A stretch of 21,222 bases of DNA, from contig DASUZD010000024.1 in NCBI GenBank assembly GCA_036377055.1, positions 1 through 21,222 on the forward strand, read 5' to 3'. The position numbers and the translations under genes are program-made. This DNA comes from DASUZD01 sp036377055. GTDB taxonomy: Bacteria; Actinomycetota; Thermoleophilia; Gaiellales; Gaiellaceae. Positions 1-6,671 of this stretch are shown here, piece by piece. Each line of letters opens with the position of its first letter. Positions within the stretch are counted from its first letter, which is position 1. The notes under the pieces were generated by a model. That model saw only the letters and a program-made list of their open reading frames with translations, did not search any database and was not told where the DNA came from.

Positions 1-470
1 AGCGCGAGCGTCAGCTGGCTCGGGTCGACGTAGCCGTCGGTGGGAAGGAACGCAGCGCCGAGAACGCCGTCCGCCGACATCGGCGGGAAGAGCCTCTGCG
101 CCTCCTCGGCCGAGACGAGCTCGAGCGGCAGCCCGAACGTCTTCGCCCAGCCGGCCTGGCGCGCGAGCTCCTCCATCCGCTCGCGCGACGACGCCAGCCG
201 GAGCGAGCCGACCTCGCGCCACCCCGTCTCCAGCCCGACCTCGTCGCCGAGCTCGCGGTAGAGCTCGACCGAGCTCATCATCACCTTCGTCAGGCTGAGC
301 GACCCTCGGAGCTGCCCCACGAGGCCGGCGGAGTGGAAGGTCGAGCCGCTCGTCAGCTCGGCCCGCTCGACGAGGAGGACGTCACGCCACCCGAGCCGCG
401 TGAGCCAATAGGCGATCGCACAACCGCCGACGCCGCCGCCGATCACCACTGCCTGCGCCCGATCCCTCAC
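1..470 (-). CDS. FAD-dependent oxidoreductase, dimethylglycine/sarcosine dehydrogenase-like (N-terminal part)
   Basis: Only the first ~156 residues lie in the window; the gene runs off the left edge. The N-terminus carries a Rossmann FAD-binding motif (VVIGGGVGGCAIAYWL, residues ~8-23), then an acidic strand end (VER) and a TSGSTFHSAGLVGQLR segment. Further on come GWREVGSLRLASS, AGWAKTFGLPLELVSAEEA and LPTDGYVDPSQLT. Together these are typical of the DAO-type N-terminal domain of dimethylglycine and sarcosine dehydrogenases, which oxidatively demethylate N-methylglycines and usually also carry a C-terminal GcvT/folate domain (not in view). The GTG at 468-470 is chosen because it immediately precedes the FAD motif and an in-frame stop lies at 510-512; no strong ribosome binding site is seen. 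An amino acid permease lies upstream on the same strand, behind a hairpin and two palindromes, so this gene probably has its own regulated promoter. Family is clear; exact substrate is inference. Confidence 0.85.
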   Translation of the reverse strand, partial: MRDRAQAVVIGGGVGGCAIAYWLTRLGWRDVLLVERAELTSGSTFHSAGLVGQLRGSLSLTKVMMSSVELYRELGDEVGLETGWREVGSLRLASSRERMEELARQAGWAKTFGLPLELVSAEEAQRLFPPMSADGVLGAAFLPTDGYVDPSQLTLA

Positions 471-490
471 GGGCCCGAGGAGCCGACGGG

Positions 491-532
491 ATGTAGGTGT
501 ACACCTACATCAGCCGCAGGTGTACACCTGCG
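491..532. promoter_or_regulatory. Pair of perfect palindromes, probable double operator
   Basis: Two perfect inverted repeats share a 12-base core, AGGTGTACACCT. The first is 20 bases (491-510, ATGTAGGTGTACACCTACAT) and the second is 18 bases (515-532, CGCAGGTGTACACCTGCG). Their centres are 23 bases apart, close to two helical turns, so two dimers could bind the same face of the DNA. The sites end about 20 bases before the GTG start of the FAD oxidoreductase at 470 and follow the permease terminator. That placement is expected for repressor or activator binding at the oxidoreductase promoter. The regulator is not in the window. The GTGTAC/GTACAC half-sites would suit a GntR- or TetR-type dimer, but that is a guess. 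Confidence 0.65.
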
Positions 533-546
533 AAGGGAGGACGAGG

Positions 547-581
547 AGCCGACACCGCCGCCCCGGACGACGGCGTCGGCT
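547..581 (-). terminator. Hairpin after the permease gene
   Basis: An 11-base stem (547-557 with 571-581) has one A-C mismatch and a 13-base loop. It lies 16 bases past the permease stop codon on the minus strand. It is followed by a pyrimidine-rich stretch rather than a clean T-run, as is common in high-G+C genomes. It separates the permease from the palindromic region and the oxidoreductase, which suggests two transcription units. Confidence 0.45.
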
Positions 582-597
582 CGACGGTCCAAACCGG

Positions 598-2154
598 CTA
601 CGGGCCAGTCGGCGCCGGCGGCGCCTCGGGCGCCTCCTCGGCGACGACCTCGCCCTCGGGTGCCTGGAGATGCGCGGGCTTCGTCCGCTGGACGAGGCTG
701 TAGTAGACGGTCCCGACGAGCACGATCACGATCAGGACCGTCCAGAGCACCGGCTTCGCGTTCAGCCAGTCCCAGTGGAAGTCGAGCGTGCCGGGGATCT
801 CGTTCGGCCGCGGGTTCGTCGCGGCACGCGGCCACGCCATGTTGATCAGCATCCCGCCGCCCCACGCGATCGCGAGCAGGTTGACGGGCAGTCCCCAGCG
901 CCCGAGCGAGAACGGCACCTTCGCGCGCGGCCACCCCCGCACCCGAGCGCGAAGAAGGGCCAGGCTTCCGATCAGGTAACTGAGGTAGATCATCCCGGTC
1001 GCGGCGATCGCGATGATCGCGACGCCCGCGTACTGGATCATCGGGATCGCGGCCAGCGCGCCGACCGCGACGCAGGAGGCGATCGGCGTGTGCAGCTGCG
1101 GCTGGACCTTCGCGAGCCAGCGCGAGGCCGGCAGCCGGTCGTCGCGCGCCATGCCGAAGCAGAGCCGGATCGTCGAGGTCTGAATCGAGAGGCAGCAGAC
1201 GAAGATCGCCGCCGCCACGACGAGCAGGAAGACCGTCGAGAAGGCGTTCCCGAAGTTCGCGTCGATGATCTGCGCGGGGCCCCAGCCCTCGGAGATCGCG
1301 GTCTTCATGTTCGGGATCCCGAGCAGCATCGCGTAGAGGAAGACCGCGCCGATCACGAACGAGCCGATGACCGACGCGATGACCGCCTTCGGCGCCTCCG
1401 TGCGCGGACTTCGCGTCTCCTCGGCGAGCGTCGAGGCTGTGTCGAAGCCGTAGATCACGTACAGGGACATGAACATCGCGACGAGGAACGTGCCGACCGT
1501 GAGGCTCGTCCCGCCGGTGTGGAAGATCACGCCCGCGCTCTGGTGGTGGTGGAAGAGCGCGACCACGAACGCGAACACGACCATCCCGAGGATCTCGAAC
1601 AGCACGCCGGTGTTGTTCACGATCGCGACCAGGCGGACGCCGAAGATGTTCATGATCGTGATCAAGAGGAGCGTGATGCCGGCGATCCAGCGCTGGTTGT
1701 GCAGCGAGGACGACATGTCCCAGCCCATGTTGTTGAAGGCCGGAATGAGCGCGATCGGCAGCGTCGCGCACACCGATGCGACGGTGAGGATCCCCGCGAA
1801 GAGGTAGATCCAGCCCGCGAACCACGAGTACGTCTTCCCGGCGAGGTACTTCGTCCACTGGAAGACCGATCCGGCGACCGGATAGTGGCTCGACAGCTCC
1901 GCCCAGCCGAGCGCGACCATCATCTGCCCGATCGCGACGATCGGCCAACTCCAGATGAAGACTCCCCCAACCGTCGTCAGGCCGAGGAAGAAGAGCGCGA
2001 AGATCCCCGTCGATGGCGAGATGTAGCTGAACGCGACGGCGAACGAGCTGAACACGCCGAGCGACCGCCTGAGCTCCTGCTTGTAGCCGAACCGTGCGAG
2101 ATCGGCCTCGTCGCGAGACGCCTCGCGCGCGGCCGGGTCGTGGACGTCAACCAT
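598..2154 (-). CDS. APC-superfamily amino acid permease
   Basis: This is a 518-residue polytopic membrane protein of the amino acid-polyamine-organocation superfamily. It should import an amino acid or related amine across the cytoplasmic membrane, coupled to an ion gradient. The first helix region (residues ~23-52, GYKQELRRSLGVFSSFAVAF then SYISPSTGIF) and the segment at ~236-262 (GFDTASTLAEET followed by RSPRTEAPKAVIAS) match signatures of eukaryotic-like GABA/choline-type and related bacterial permeases. About twelve hydrophobic segments are visible and the length is normal. The ATG at 2154 is preceded by GGGAGG with a 6-base spacer, a good ribosome binding site, and a sigma-70-like promoter lies just upstream. 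The downstream neighbour is a dimethylglycine-dehydrogenase-like enzyme, so a methylated glycine or amino acid substrate is possible but unproven. Confidence 0.9.
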   Translation of the reverse strand: MVDVHDPAAREASRDEADLARFGYKQELRRSLGVFSSFAVAFSYISPSTGIFALFFLGLTTVGGVFIWSWPIVAIGQMMVALGWAELSSHYPVAGSVFQWTKYLAGKTYSWFAGWIYLFAGILTVASVCATLPIALIPAFNNMGWDMSSSLHNQRWIAGITLLLITIMNIFGVRLVAIVNNTGVLFEILGMVVFAFVVALFHHHQSAGVIFHTGGTSLTVGTFLVAMFMSLYVIYGFDTASTLAEETRSPRTEAPKAVIASVIGSFVIGAVFLYAMLLGIPNMKTAISEGWGPAQIIDANFGNAFSTVFLLVVAAAIFVCCLSIQTSTIRLCFGMARDDRLPASRWLAKVQPQLHTPIASCVAVGALAAIPMIQYAGVAIIAIAATGMIYLSYLIGSLALLRARVRGWPRAKVPFSLGRWGLPVNLLAIAWGGGMLINMAWPRAATNPRPNEIPGTLDFHWDWLNAKPVLWTVLIVIVLVGTVYYSLVQRTKPAHLQAPEGEVVAEEAPEAPPAPTGP

Positions 2155-2182
2155 GGAACGCCTCCCGGTCGAATGTGGAGGC

Positions 2183-2212
2183 GATTTACGCTCCTGCCGC
2201 GGCTCGTGTCAA
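2183..2212 (-). promoter_or_regulatory. Sigma-70-type promoter of the permease gene
   Basis: On the minus strand, TTGACA (2212-2207) and TAAATC (2188-2183) are separated by 18 bases. The -35 is a perfect consensus. Transcription should start near 2175, giving a short leader of about 20 bases that contains the GGGAGG ribosome binding site. Confidence 0.65.
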
Positions 2213-2228
2213 TGGAGCGCAGCGGATC

Positions 2229-2257
2229 TGGACGGCGCGAGGACACGCGAGTAGGCT
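2229..2257 (+). promoter_or_regulatory. Promoter of the DUF5995 gene (leaderless)
   Basis: TGGACG (2229-2234) and TAGGCT (2252-2257) are spaced by exactly 17 bases. The -10 box ends 7 bases before the GTG at 2265 and no Shine-Dalgarno sequence is present, so the transcript probably begins at or next to the start codon. Confidence 0.55.
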
Positions 2258-2264
2258 CGAGCTC

Positions 2265-3002
2265 GTGGCGCCTCCAGGCGCACCGCCGTCGTCGGATGCG
2301 GAAGCGGCGACCGTCGCAGAGGTGATCGCACGGCTTCGCGCGCTCTCGACGCCTCGCGGAGACGGCATCGCCGAGTTCGCACGCCTGTACCTCCGGGTGA
2401 CCGAGGGCGTGAACGCCGAGCTCGCCGGCCAAGCGTTCCTGAATCCGCCATTCCTCACGCGGCTCGACGTGGCCTTCGGGAACCTGTTTCTCCAGGCGTG
2501 CGCCGCGTTCGAACGGGATCCCGCGACGGCGCCGAAGGCGTGGGCGCCGCTGTTCGAGACGCGGTCGCGACGCGGGATCGCGCCGATCCAGTTCGCCGTC
2601 GCGGGGATGAACGCGCACATCAACCGCGACCTCCCCGTCGCGCTCGTCGGCACGTGCTCCGCGCTCGCGCTCGAGCCGCGGGACCACTCCCCGGAGCACA
2701 CCGACTTCGAGACCGTCAACCGGCTGCTCGCCGTCGTCGAGGCGCGGCTGAAGCGAACCTACGTCAAGGGCTGGCTCGCCGTGCTCTCGCGCGTCCTGCA
2801 CCCACTCGGCCATCTCGACGACGTCCTCGCGATGTGGGACGTCGCCCGCGCGCGCGACGCCGCCTGGACGAACGGCGAGGCCCTCTGGAAGCTGCGGGAC
2901 ACGCCCGATCTCGCCTCGGCGTTCCTCCTCACGCTCGACCGCACCGTCGGCATGGCGAGCCGCGGCCTGCTCGTGCCGACGCGCGCGAGCCTCTTCGGCT
3001 GA
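2265..3002 (+). CDS. DUF5995 family protein
   Basis: This is a 245-residue soluble protein. It carries the hallmarks I associate with DUF5995, a family of unknown function found mostly in actinobacteria and some other soil bacteria: PPFLTRLDVAFGNLFLQA early on, KAWAPLFETR, and RGIAPIQFAVAGMNAHINRD followed by LPVALV. The conserved His/Asn/Asp cluster (AHINRDLP) could bind a metal or be catalytic, but no function is established that I know of. The reading frame is open further upstream to 2094, but that part overlaps the permease 5' end and has no coding character. The GTG at 2265 is chosen because a promoter-like TGGACG-N17-TAGGCT ends 7 bases before it. The gene is divergent from the permease and tail-to-tail (4-base gap) with the kinase gene. 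Confidence 0.8.
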   Translation: MAPPGAPPSSDAEAATVAEVIARLRALSTPRGDGIAEFARLYLRVTEGVNAELAGQAFLNPPFLTRLDVAFGNLFLQACAAFERDPATAPKAWAPLFETRSRRGIAPIQFAVAGMNAHINRDLPVALVGTCSALALEPRDHSPEHTDFETVNRLLAVVEARLKRTYVKGWLAVLSRVLHPLGHLDDVLAMWDVARARDAAWTNGEALWKLRDTPDLASAFLLTLDRTVGMASRGLLVPTRASLFG

Positions 3003-3006
3003 CGAC

Positions 3007-3849
3007 TCAGGCAGCCAGCGCCCGGCGAAAAGCGGGCGCTGCGGCAGTCCGCTCGAGGCGCTCGAAGTGCTCGTCCGTGTACGCCGCGAAGTCGAAGTCC
3101 AGCTCCGAGACGCCCTGCTGGACGACGCCCCACATCGCCTCGCGAAAGTCGGACATGAAGCGCATCAGCACGAGCGTCTCGTGGTCGTCGCTCCCGTACG
3201 CGGCGAGCAGCTCGCGCTCGCCCGCCTCGTCGAGCTCGTGGTTCACCGCGAAGTTGCCGAGGTCGAAGAAGGGATCGCCCATGCCGGCGTACTCCCAGTC
3301 GACGATCCAGAGGCAGTCCCCGTCCGAGATGAAGTTCGCGTTCAGCAGGTCGTTGTGGCAGGGCCGCGGCGCGATGCCGAGGCGGCGCCGCTCGATCCGG
3401 TCGGCGATCTCCTTCGCCCGCTCGTAGGCGGCGGGGACGTCGACGCCGTGCTCGCGCGCGGTCGCCCGGTACGTCTCGACCACGCGAAAGCTGTCGAAGC
3501 GCGCCGGCAGCGCGGGGCCGTCGTGGAGCCGCCGCAGGCACCGTCCGACGCGCCCGGGATCGACGTCGCCGACGGCGCCCTCGACGTAGCGGGTGACGAG
3601 GTAGCCCTCGGGCTCGACGAACGCGACGACCTCCGGCGCTAGCCCGAGCCCAGCCGCGACGAGCGACGCAGCGTGCTCGGCCGCGCGGTCGATCCCGAGC
3701 AGCTCGGTGTCCTTGCCGCCGATCCGCAGGACGTAACACTCGCCGTCGAGCGCGGCCTTGAAATTGTGGTTCGTGATCCCGCCGCCGAGCGGCTCGAGCT
3801 CGGCCTCACGCCCGGGCCAGACGCGCGCCGCGATCGCCTCGGGCTCCAC
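3007..3849 (-). CDS. Choline/ethanolamine-kinase-like phosphotransferase (APH fold)
   Basis: This 280-residue protein-kinase-like small-molecule kinase has the expected elements in order. A nucleotide-binding loop GGGITNHNF is at ~22-30, a VLRIGGK strand with the ATP-contacting lysine at ~40-46, the catalytic HNDLLNANF at ~165-173 and the metal-binding IVDWEYAGMGDPFFDLG at ~182-198. The HND...N and DWEYAG motifs resemble LicA-type choline kinases and homoserine/thiamine kinases more than aminoglycoside-resistance enzymes. It would phosphorylate an alcohol on a small cytosolic substrate; choline or ethanolamine is my best guess. The GTG start lies 6 bases after a TAGGAT -10 box with no Shine-Dalgarno, suggesting a leaderless mRNA. 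It follows the beta-propeller gene by 18 bases on the same strand. Confidence 0.82.
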   Translation of the reverse strand: MEPEAIAARVWPGREAELEPLGGGITNHNFKAALDGECYVLRIGGKDTELLGIDRAAEHAASLVAAGLGLAPEVVAFVEPEGYLVTRYVEGAVGDVDPGRVGRCLRRLHDGPALPARFDSFRVVETYRATAREHGVDVPAAYERAKEIADRIERRRLGIAPRPCHNDLLNANFISDGDCLWIVDWEYAGMGDPFFDLGNFAVNHELDEAGERELLAAYGSDDHETLVLMRFMSDFREAMWGVVQQGVSELDFDFAAYTDEHFERLERTAAAPAFRRALAA

Positions 3850-3855
3850 CGCCCG

Positions 3856-3861
3856 ATCCTA
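3856..3861 (-). promoter_or_regulatory. -10 box for a leaderless kinase transcript
   Basis: TAGGAT on the minus strand ends 6 bases before the GTG start at 3849 and lies inside the 18-base gap after the upstream gene's stop codon. No convincing -35 is visible. The position implies transcription starting at the start codon. Confidence 0.45.
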
Positions 3862-3867
3862 CGTCGG

Positions 3868-5187
3868 TCAGTAGCTCCACCAGCCGCCCGAGCGCTCGAG
3901 GAGCAGCCACGGCATCGGCATCGGTCGCTCGCCGACTGAGCGGCCAGCCGCGAGGTCGACGATGCGGAGGCCACCTTTGGGCCCGCGCGGGCCGGAGATG
4001 CCGACGTACGCGCGCCCGTCGAAGACGCGGTCCACCCACGCGTGCTCACCGTCGAAAAGCCGGAACCGCTTGCGGCCGTCGAGACCGTACGCCGTCACGC
4101 CCGTCGTGCCGCCGGTCGCGAGGAGGACGTCGTCGCCGAGTGCGAGGCCGGACGCGTGCGCGTCGATCGTGCGGGCGCGCCACGTTCGGGTGTCGACGAG
4201 CAGGAGGCCGGCGGGCTTCGACTCGCGGCGATCCACCTGTGCGCCGGTGACCGCGATCACCCCGCCACCCAGCCAACGCGCCGTCCGAACCGGCCCCGTC
4301 GCCTCCTTCGCTTGCGCGGCGGGCTGCAGCCAGGCGCGGAAGCGCGCGAGGAGCGACGCGCTCGTGCTCGGGCGATGGTACGAGACGGCGAGGTTCCGAA
4401 GGTCGATCGACGCCACGAGCGCCGGTGTCACCACGAACGCGCGGCGCCCGGCCGTGTCGACCGCGAGCCCCGGGATGCTGATCGGCGCGCGAGCCGTGGA
4501 GCCGCCCTCGGGCGACGCCCCCGCGGCTACCCGGCCGAGCCGGACGATCCGCAGCGCGCCCTCCGCGTCGACGACTGCAAGCCGCGCCTCGCCGACCCGG
4601 TTCGGAGGTGCGAGGAGCACGACGAGCTCGCGAGGCCCCTGCGCGAGCCGGAGCACCGATCCCCAGAGCGCCCGCCGAGCGGTGACGCGGCGCCTCGAGA
4701 CGTCGACCACAAGGAGCTTTTGGCGGCCGGAGCAGCAGATCTCTTGCAGCGCCACCATCCGGCTCGGCGCGAGCCACGCAAGCGCGCCGATCGGCCCACC
4801 CGGCACGCGCAGGTCGGCGACGGCGCGCAGCGAGCCGACGTCGACGAGTCGCAGCGACTCGAGCGCGGAGCGGCCGTTCCGCGCAATCGCCAGGTGCCCG
4901 TCGTCGGGCGAGAAGCTCCACGGTGGAATGGCCCAGCAGCTCTCGCCGCCCGACCTTGACGCGCAACCGCCCGAGCCGACCGGCACACGTGCCGTCGCGA
5001 GCGGCGCGAGCGTCTGCCGGTCGACGCGGAGAAGCTGCTGACCGACGATCGCGAGCGGCGGCGAGACGGGAGACGACGAGGCGGCGACGGCCGCCGGCAC
5101 CGGAAGCGAATCGGATCGTCCCAGGCCTGCCGCGACGACCACGAGAGCCGCGGCGAGCGAGACCGCACCGACGAGCCTGAGCCTCAC
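3868..5187 (-). CDS. Exported beta-propeller-like protein of unknown function
   Basis: This 439-residue protein begins with a positively charged residue pair and a hydrophobic stretch (VGAVSLAAALVVVAAGLG, ~6-23), so it is a secretory signal or membrane anchor. The rest alternates short strands with phrases typical of WD40/YVTN/TolB-type propellers: WSFSPDDGHLAIARNG, LLVVDVSRRRVTARRALWG, GLLLVDTRTWRARTIDAHAS and LLATGGTTGVTAYGLDGRKR. I cannot count blades with confidence. Two cysteine pairs (GGCASRSGGESCW and EICCSG) suggest an oxidised extracytoplasmic location. The open frame extends up through the tRNA-Arg gene, but the GTG at 5187 is preferred: it has GGAG 10 bases upstream and begins the signal sequence. 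A TAAATT -10-like box lies at 5246-5241. No specific ligand or enzymatic role can be assigned. Confidence 0.7.
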   Translation of the reverse strand: MRLRLVGAVSLAAALVVVAAGLGRSDSLPVPAAVAASSSPVSPPLAIVGQQLLRVDRQTLAPLATARVPVGSGGCASRSGGESCWAIPPWSFSPDDGHLAIARNGRSALESLRLVDVGSLRAVADLRVPGGPIGALAWLAPSRMVALQEICCSGRQKLLVVDVSRRRVTARRALWGSVLRLAQGPRELVVLLAPPNRVGEARLAVVDAEGALRIVRLGRVAAGASPEGGSTARAPISIPGLAVDTAGRRAFVVTPALVASIDLRNLAVSYHRPSTSASLLARFRAWLQPAAQAKEATGPVRTARWLGGGVIAVTGAQVDRRESKPAGLLLVDTRTWRARTIDAHASGLALGDDVLLATGGTTGVTAYGLDGRKRFRLFDGEHAWVDRVFDGRAYVGISGPRGPKGGLRIVDLAAGRSVGERPMPMPWLLLERSGGWWSY

Positions 5188-5225
5188 AGTGGCACTACTC
5201 CGGCGGCTGCTGCGGCGGTTCCCGC

Positions 5226-5278
5226 CTGCTTCACAAGCAGAATTTAGCGCTGCCGCGCCGGGCTTTGCCCGGTGCGGC
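5226..5278. repeat. Two stem-loops between the propeller gene and tRNA-Arg
   Basis: The first is a 6-base-pair hairpin, CTGCTT/AAGCAG with a CAC loop (5226-5240). The second is a 12-pair stem at 5252-5278 with a TTT loop and one G-T wobble. The second contains the 16-base element GCCGGGCTTTGCCCGG (5257-5272), which recurs identically at 15585-15600. They may be terminators, leader structure of the propeller mRNA, or a dispersed palindromic repeat. Confidence 0.5.
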
Positions 5279-5308
5279 CCACGTCGCCGCGCGGACGACC
5301 GTTTCAAC

Positions 5309-5337
5309 CCGCGGAAAGTGCTGCGCACTTTCCGCGG
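5309..5337 (-). terminator. Terminator-like hairpin behind tRNA-Arg(TCG)
   Basis: A perfect 12-base-pair stem (5309-5320 with 5326-5337) and a 5-base loop begin 5 bases after the 3' end of the minus-strand tRNA. This is the usual place for a tRNA terminator. Downstream on the minus strand there is only a weak T content. Confidence 0.6.
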
Positions 5338-5342
5338 AGAGG

Positions 5343-5414
5343 TGGCCCCGGGAGGAATCGAACCTCCGCACGTGGATTCGAAGTCCACCGCTCTATCCTC
5401 TGAGCTACGGGGCC
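5343..5414 (-). tRNA. tRNA-Arg (anticodon TCG)
   Basis: The minus strand folds as a full cloverleaf. The acceptor is GGCCCCG/CGGGGCC, the D arm GCTC...GAGC, the anticodon stem GTGGA/TCCAC with loop CTTCGAA (anticodon TCG), and the T arm GGAGG-TTCGATT-CCTCC. The discriminator base is A. CCA is not encoded. It reads CGA codons, and by wobble CGG. A hairpin terminator follows. It is divergent from tRNA-His. Confidence 0.95.
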
Positions 5415-5529
5415 TCGCCGCCCGACGTCGCGCGCGACGCACGAATTCGAGCGGGTCTCTTGTAGCAAAGAGCCGGTGTGAACGGCATCCAGCGGAGCCG
5501 GACGTCGCGGCTATCCTGTTACGTCCCGC

Positions 5530-5603
5530 GGTGGCGGTAGCTCAGCTGGTAGAGCCCCGGGTTGTGGTCCCGGTGGTCGTGGGTTCGAGTCCCATCCGCC
5601 ACC
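5530..5603 (+). tRNA. tRNA-His (anticodon GTG)
   Basis: The cloverleaf has acceptor GTGGCGG/CCGCCAC, D arm GCTC...GAGC, anticodon stem CCGGG/CCCGG with loop TTGTGGT (anticodon GTG), and T arm GTGGG-TTCGAGT-CCCAT. The extra G at -1 (5530) faces C73 (5603), the histidine identity pair. CCA is not encoded. A TATCCT -10-like box lies at 5513-5518. Confidence 0.96.
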
Positions 5604-5639
5604 CCTTCTGCCCCGCGCGGACTGCACCGGTTCTGCCGG

Positions 5640-6671
5640 TCAGGAAGCCGGGCACGGGGCGGGCGAGGGGCCCCAGCTCACGACGGGGCTACAGCCCTCG
5701 AAGCCGGCGCGGCTCGCGACCGACCCCTCCGACACGCGCTGGGCCGTCGCGGCCGCCCACAGGAACGAGCCGTTCTGATCGACGACCTCGACGAAGGTGC
5801 CGTCGTAGGTCAGCCACGGATTGCCGAGCGCAGCTAGGACGGTCGGCAGCCGGTGTTCGAGAAACGCCGCCGCCTGCCCGCGGGGAGCGCGCATCACGAC
5901 GACTGGCGCGAGCCCCTGCGGCGAATAGATCGAGACCTCCTCGACAGTGGCCCCTGCGGCCGCGACGGTCGAGCGAAGCTTGGCCTGAAGCGCAGCCGCG
6001 TCGCCGACGCTGCGAGTGCCGCTCGGCCCGGATCCCGGGCCGAGCCCGACAACCGGCGGCAGGCCCCGCTCCGCCGACAGGTCGCGGAAGGCGCCTGCCA
6101 GCAGGTTCGATTCCCAGTCGCCGCGCAGCTGGTCTCCGCCCGAGAAGTCAGTCTGGAGCGAGACGCCCCCACTGTCTCCGGTCGTCGGGACGAGCTCGAC
6201 GCGCGTCAGGACGTTTCCCGCCATCCTGCCCAGGATTTGCTCGACGAGCGCCCTCTGGTCGCTGGTCCCACCCACGATCTCCGTCCCGCCGCGGTTCGCA
6301 TGAACACGCCTCGTCAAAGCAATCTCCTTTGGGACGGGCTGCGCGCGTGAGGCGGCATGCCACGTTTCCCCAGGCACGAGCGGCGCCCGAACCGCGGCCA
6401 CCGCAGGCGCCGACGGGCCCTCCCCGCCCGCCGTCAAGCGCACGGCCGCGAACGCAGCGACGAATGCAACGGCAACGGCACCCGACAGCGCGAGGACCCG
6501 CGCGGCCGTGACGCCGCGACGCGTGAAGAGGGCCCGAGCCTTGTCGAGGGCGTCGGGAGCCGGAGCCCGGTCGAGTTCGCGGACAGCCTCGGCGACCAGA
6601 TGGCGCCGCCGCGCCTCGAGGCGGGCAAGCGGAAACACGCGCTCCTTTGGGATCTCGAGACGATTCATCAC
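5640..6671 (-). CDS. Single-pass membrane protein coupled to an ECF sigma factor, putative anti-sigma factor
   Basis: This is a 343-residue protein with a basic cytosolic N-terminus (~1-53), one hydrophobic segment (~54-78) and a long extracytoplasmic part ending with two cysteines (residues 327 and 340). Its ATG overlaps the sigma-factor stop as ATGA, so the two are translationally coupled. This is the usual arrangement for a sigma/anti-sigma pair. The cytosolic part lacks the HxxxCxxC zinc motif of the common anti-sigma domain, so the role is inferred from position and topology. The ectodomain carries DWESNLLAGAF (~185) and YDGTFVEVVDQNG (~289). The exported protein encoded at 7370-8068 has matching motifs at the same separation, suggesting a shared ligand-binding or sensor domain. 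Related actinobacterial proteins are often annotated hypothetical. Confidence 0.72.
   Translation of the reverse strand: MMNRLEIPKERVFPLARLEARRRHLVAEAVRELDRAPAPDALDKARALFTRRGVTAARVLALSGAVAVAFVAAFAAVRLTAGGEGPSAPAVAAVRAPLVPGETWHAASRAQPVPKEIALTRRVHANRGGTEIVGGTSDQRALVEQILGRMAGNVLTRVELVPTTGDSGGVSLQTDFSGGDQLRGDWESNLLAGAFRDLSAERGLPPVVGLGPGSGPSGTRSVGDAAALQAKLRSTVAAAGATVEEVSIYSPQGLAPVVVMRAPRGQAAAFLEHRLPTVLAALGNPWLTYDGTFVEVVDQNGSFLWAAATAQRVSEGSVASRAGFEGCSPVVSWGPSPAPCPAS

Noticed and set aside
467..1948. Long open frame on the minus strand and a 601-codon frame on the plus strand (520-2325) over the permease
   Set aside because: Both are Arg/Asp-rich shadow frames of the permease gene, as expected in high-G+C DNA; the permease frame has clear membrane segments and family motifs.
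5188..5442. Upstream extension of the beta-propeller gene to 5442
   Set aside because: It would run through the tRNA-Arg gene and the hairpins; the signal sequence and a GGAG site support the start at 5187.
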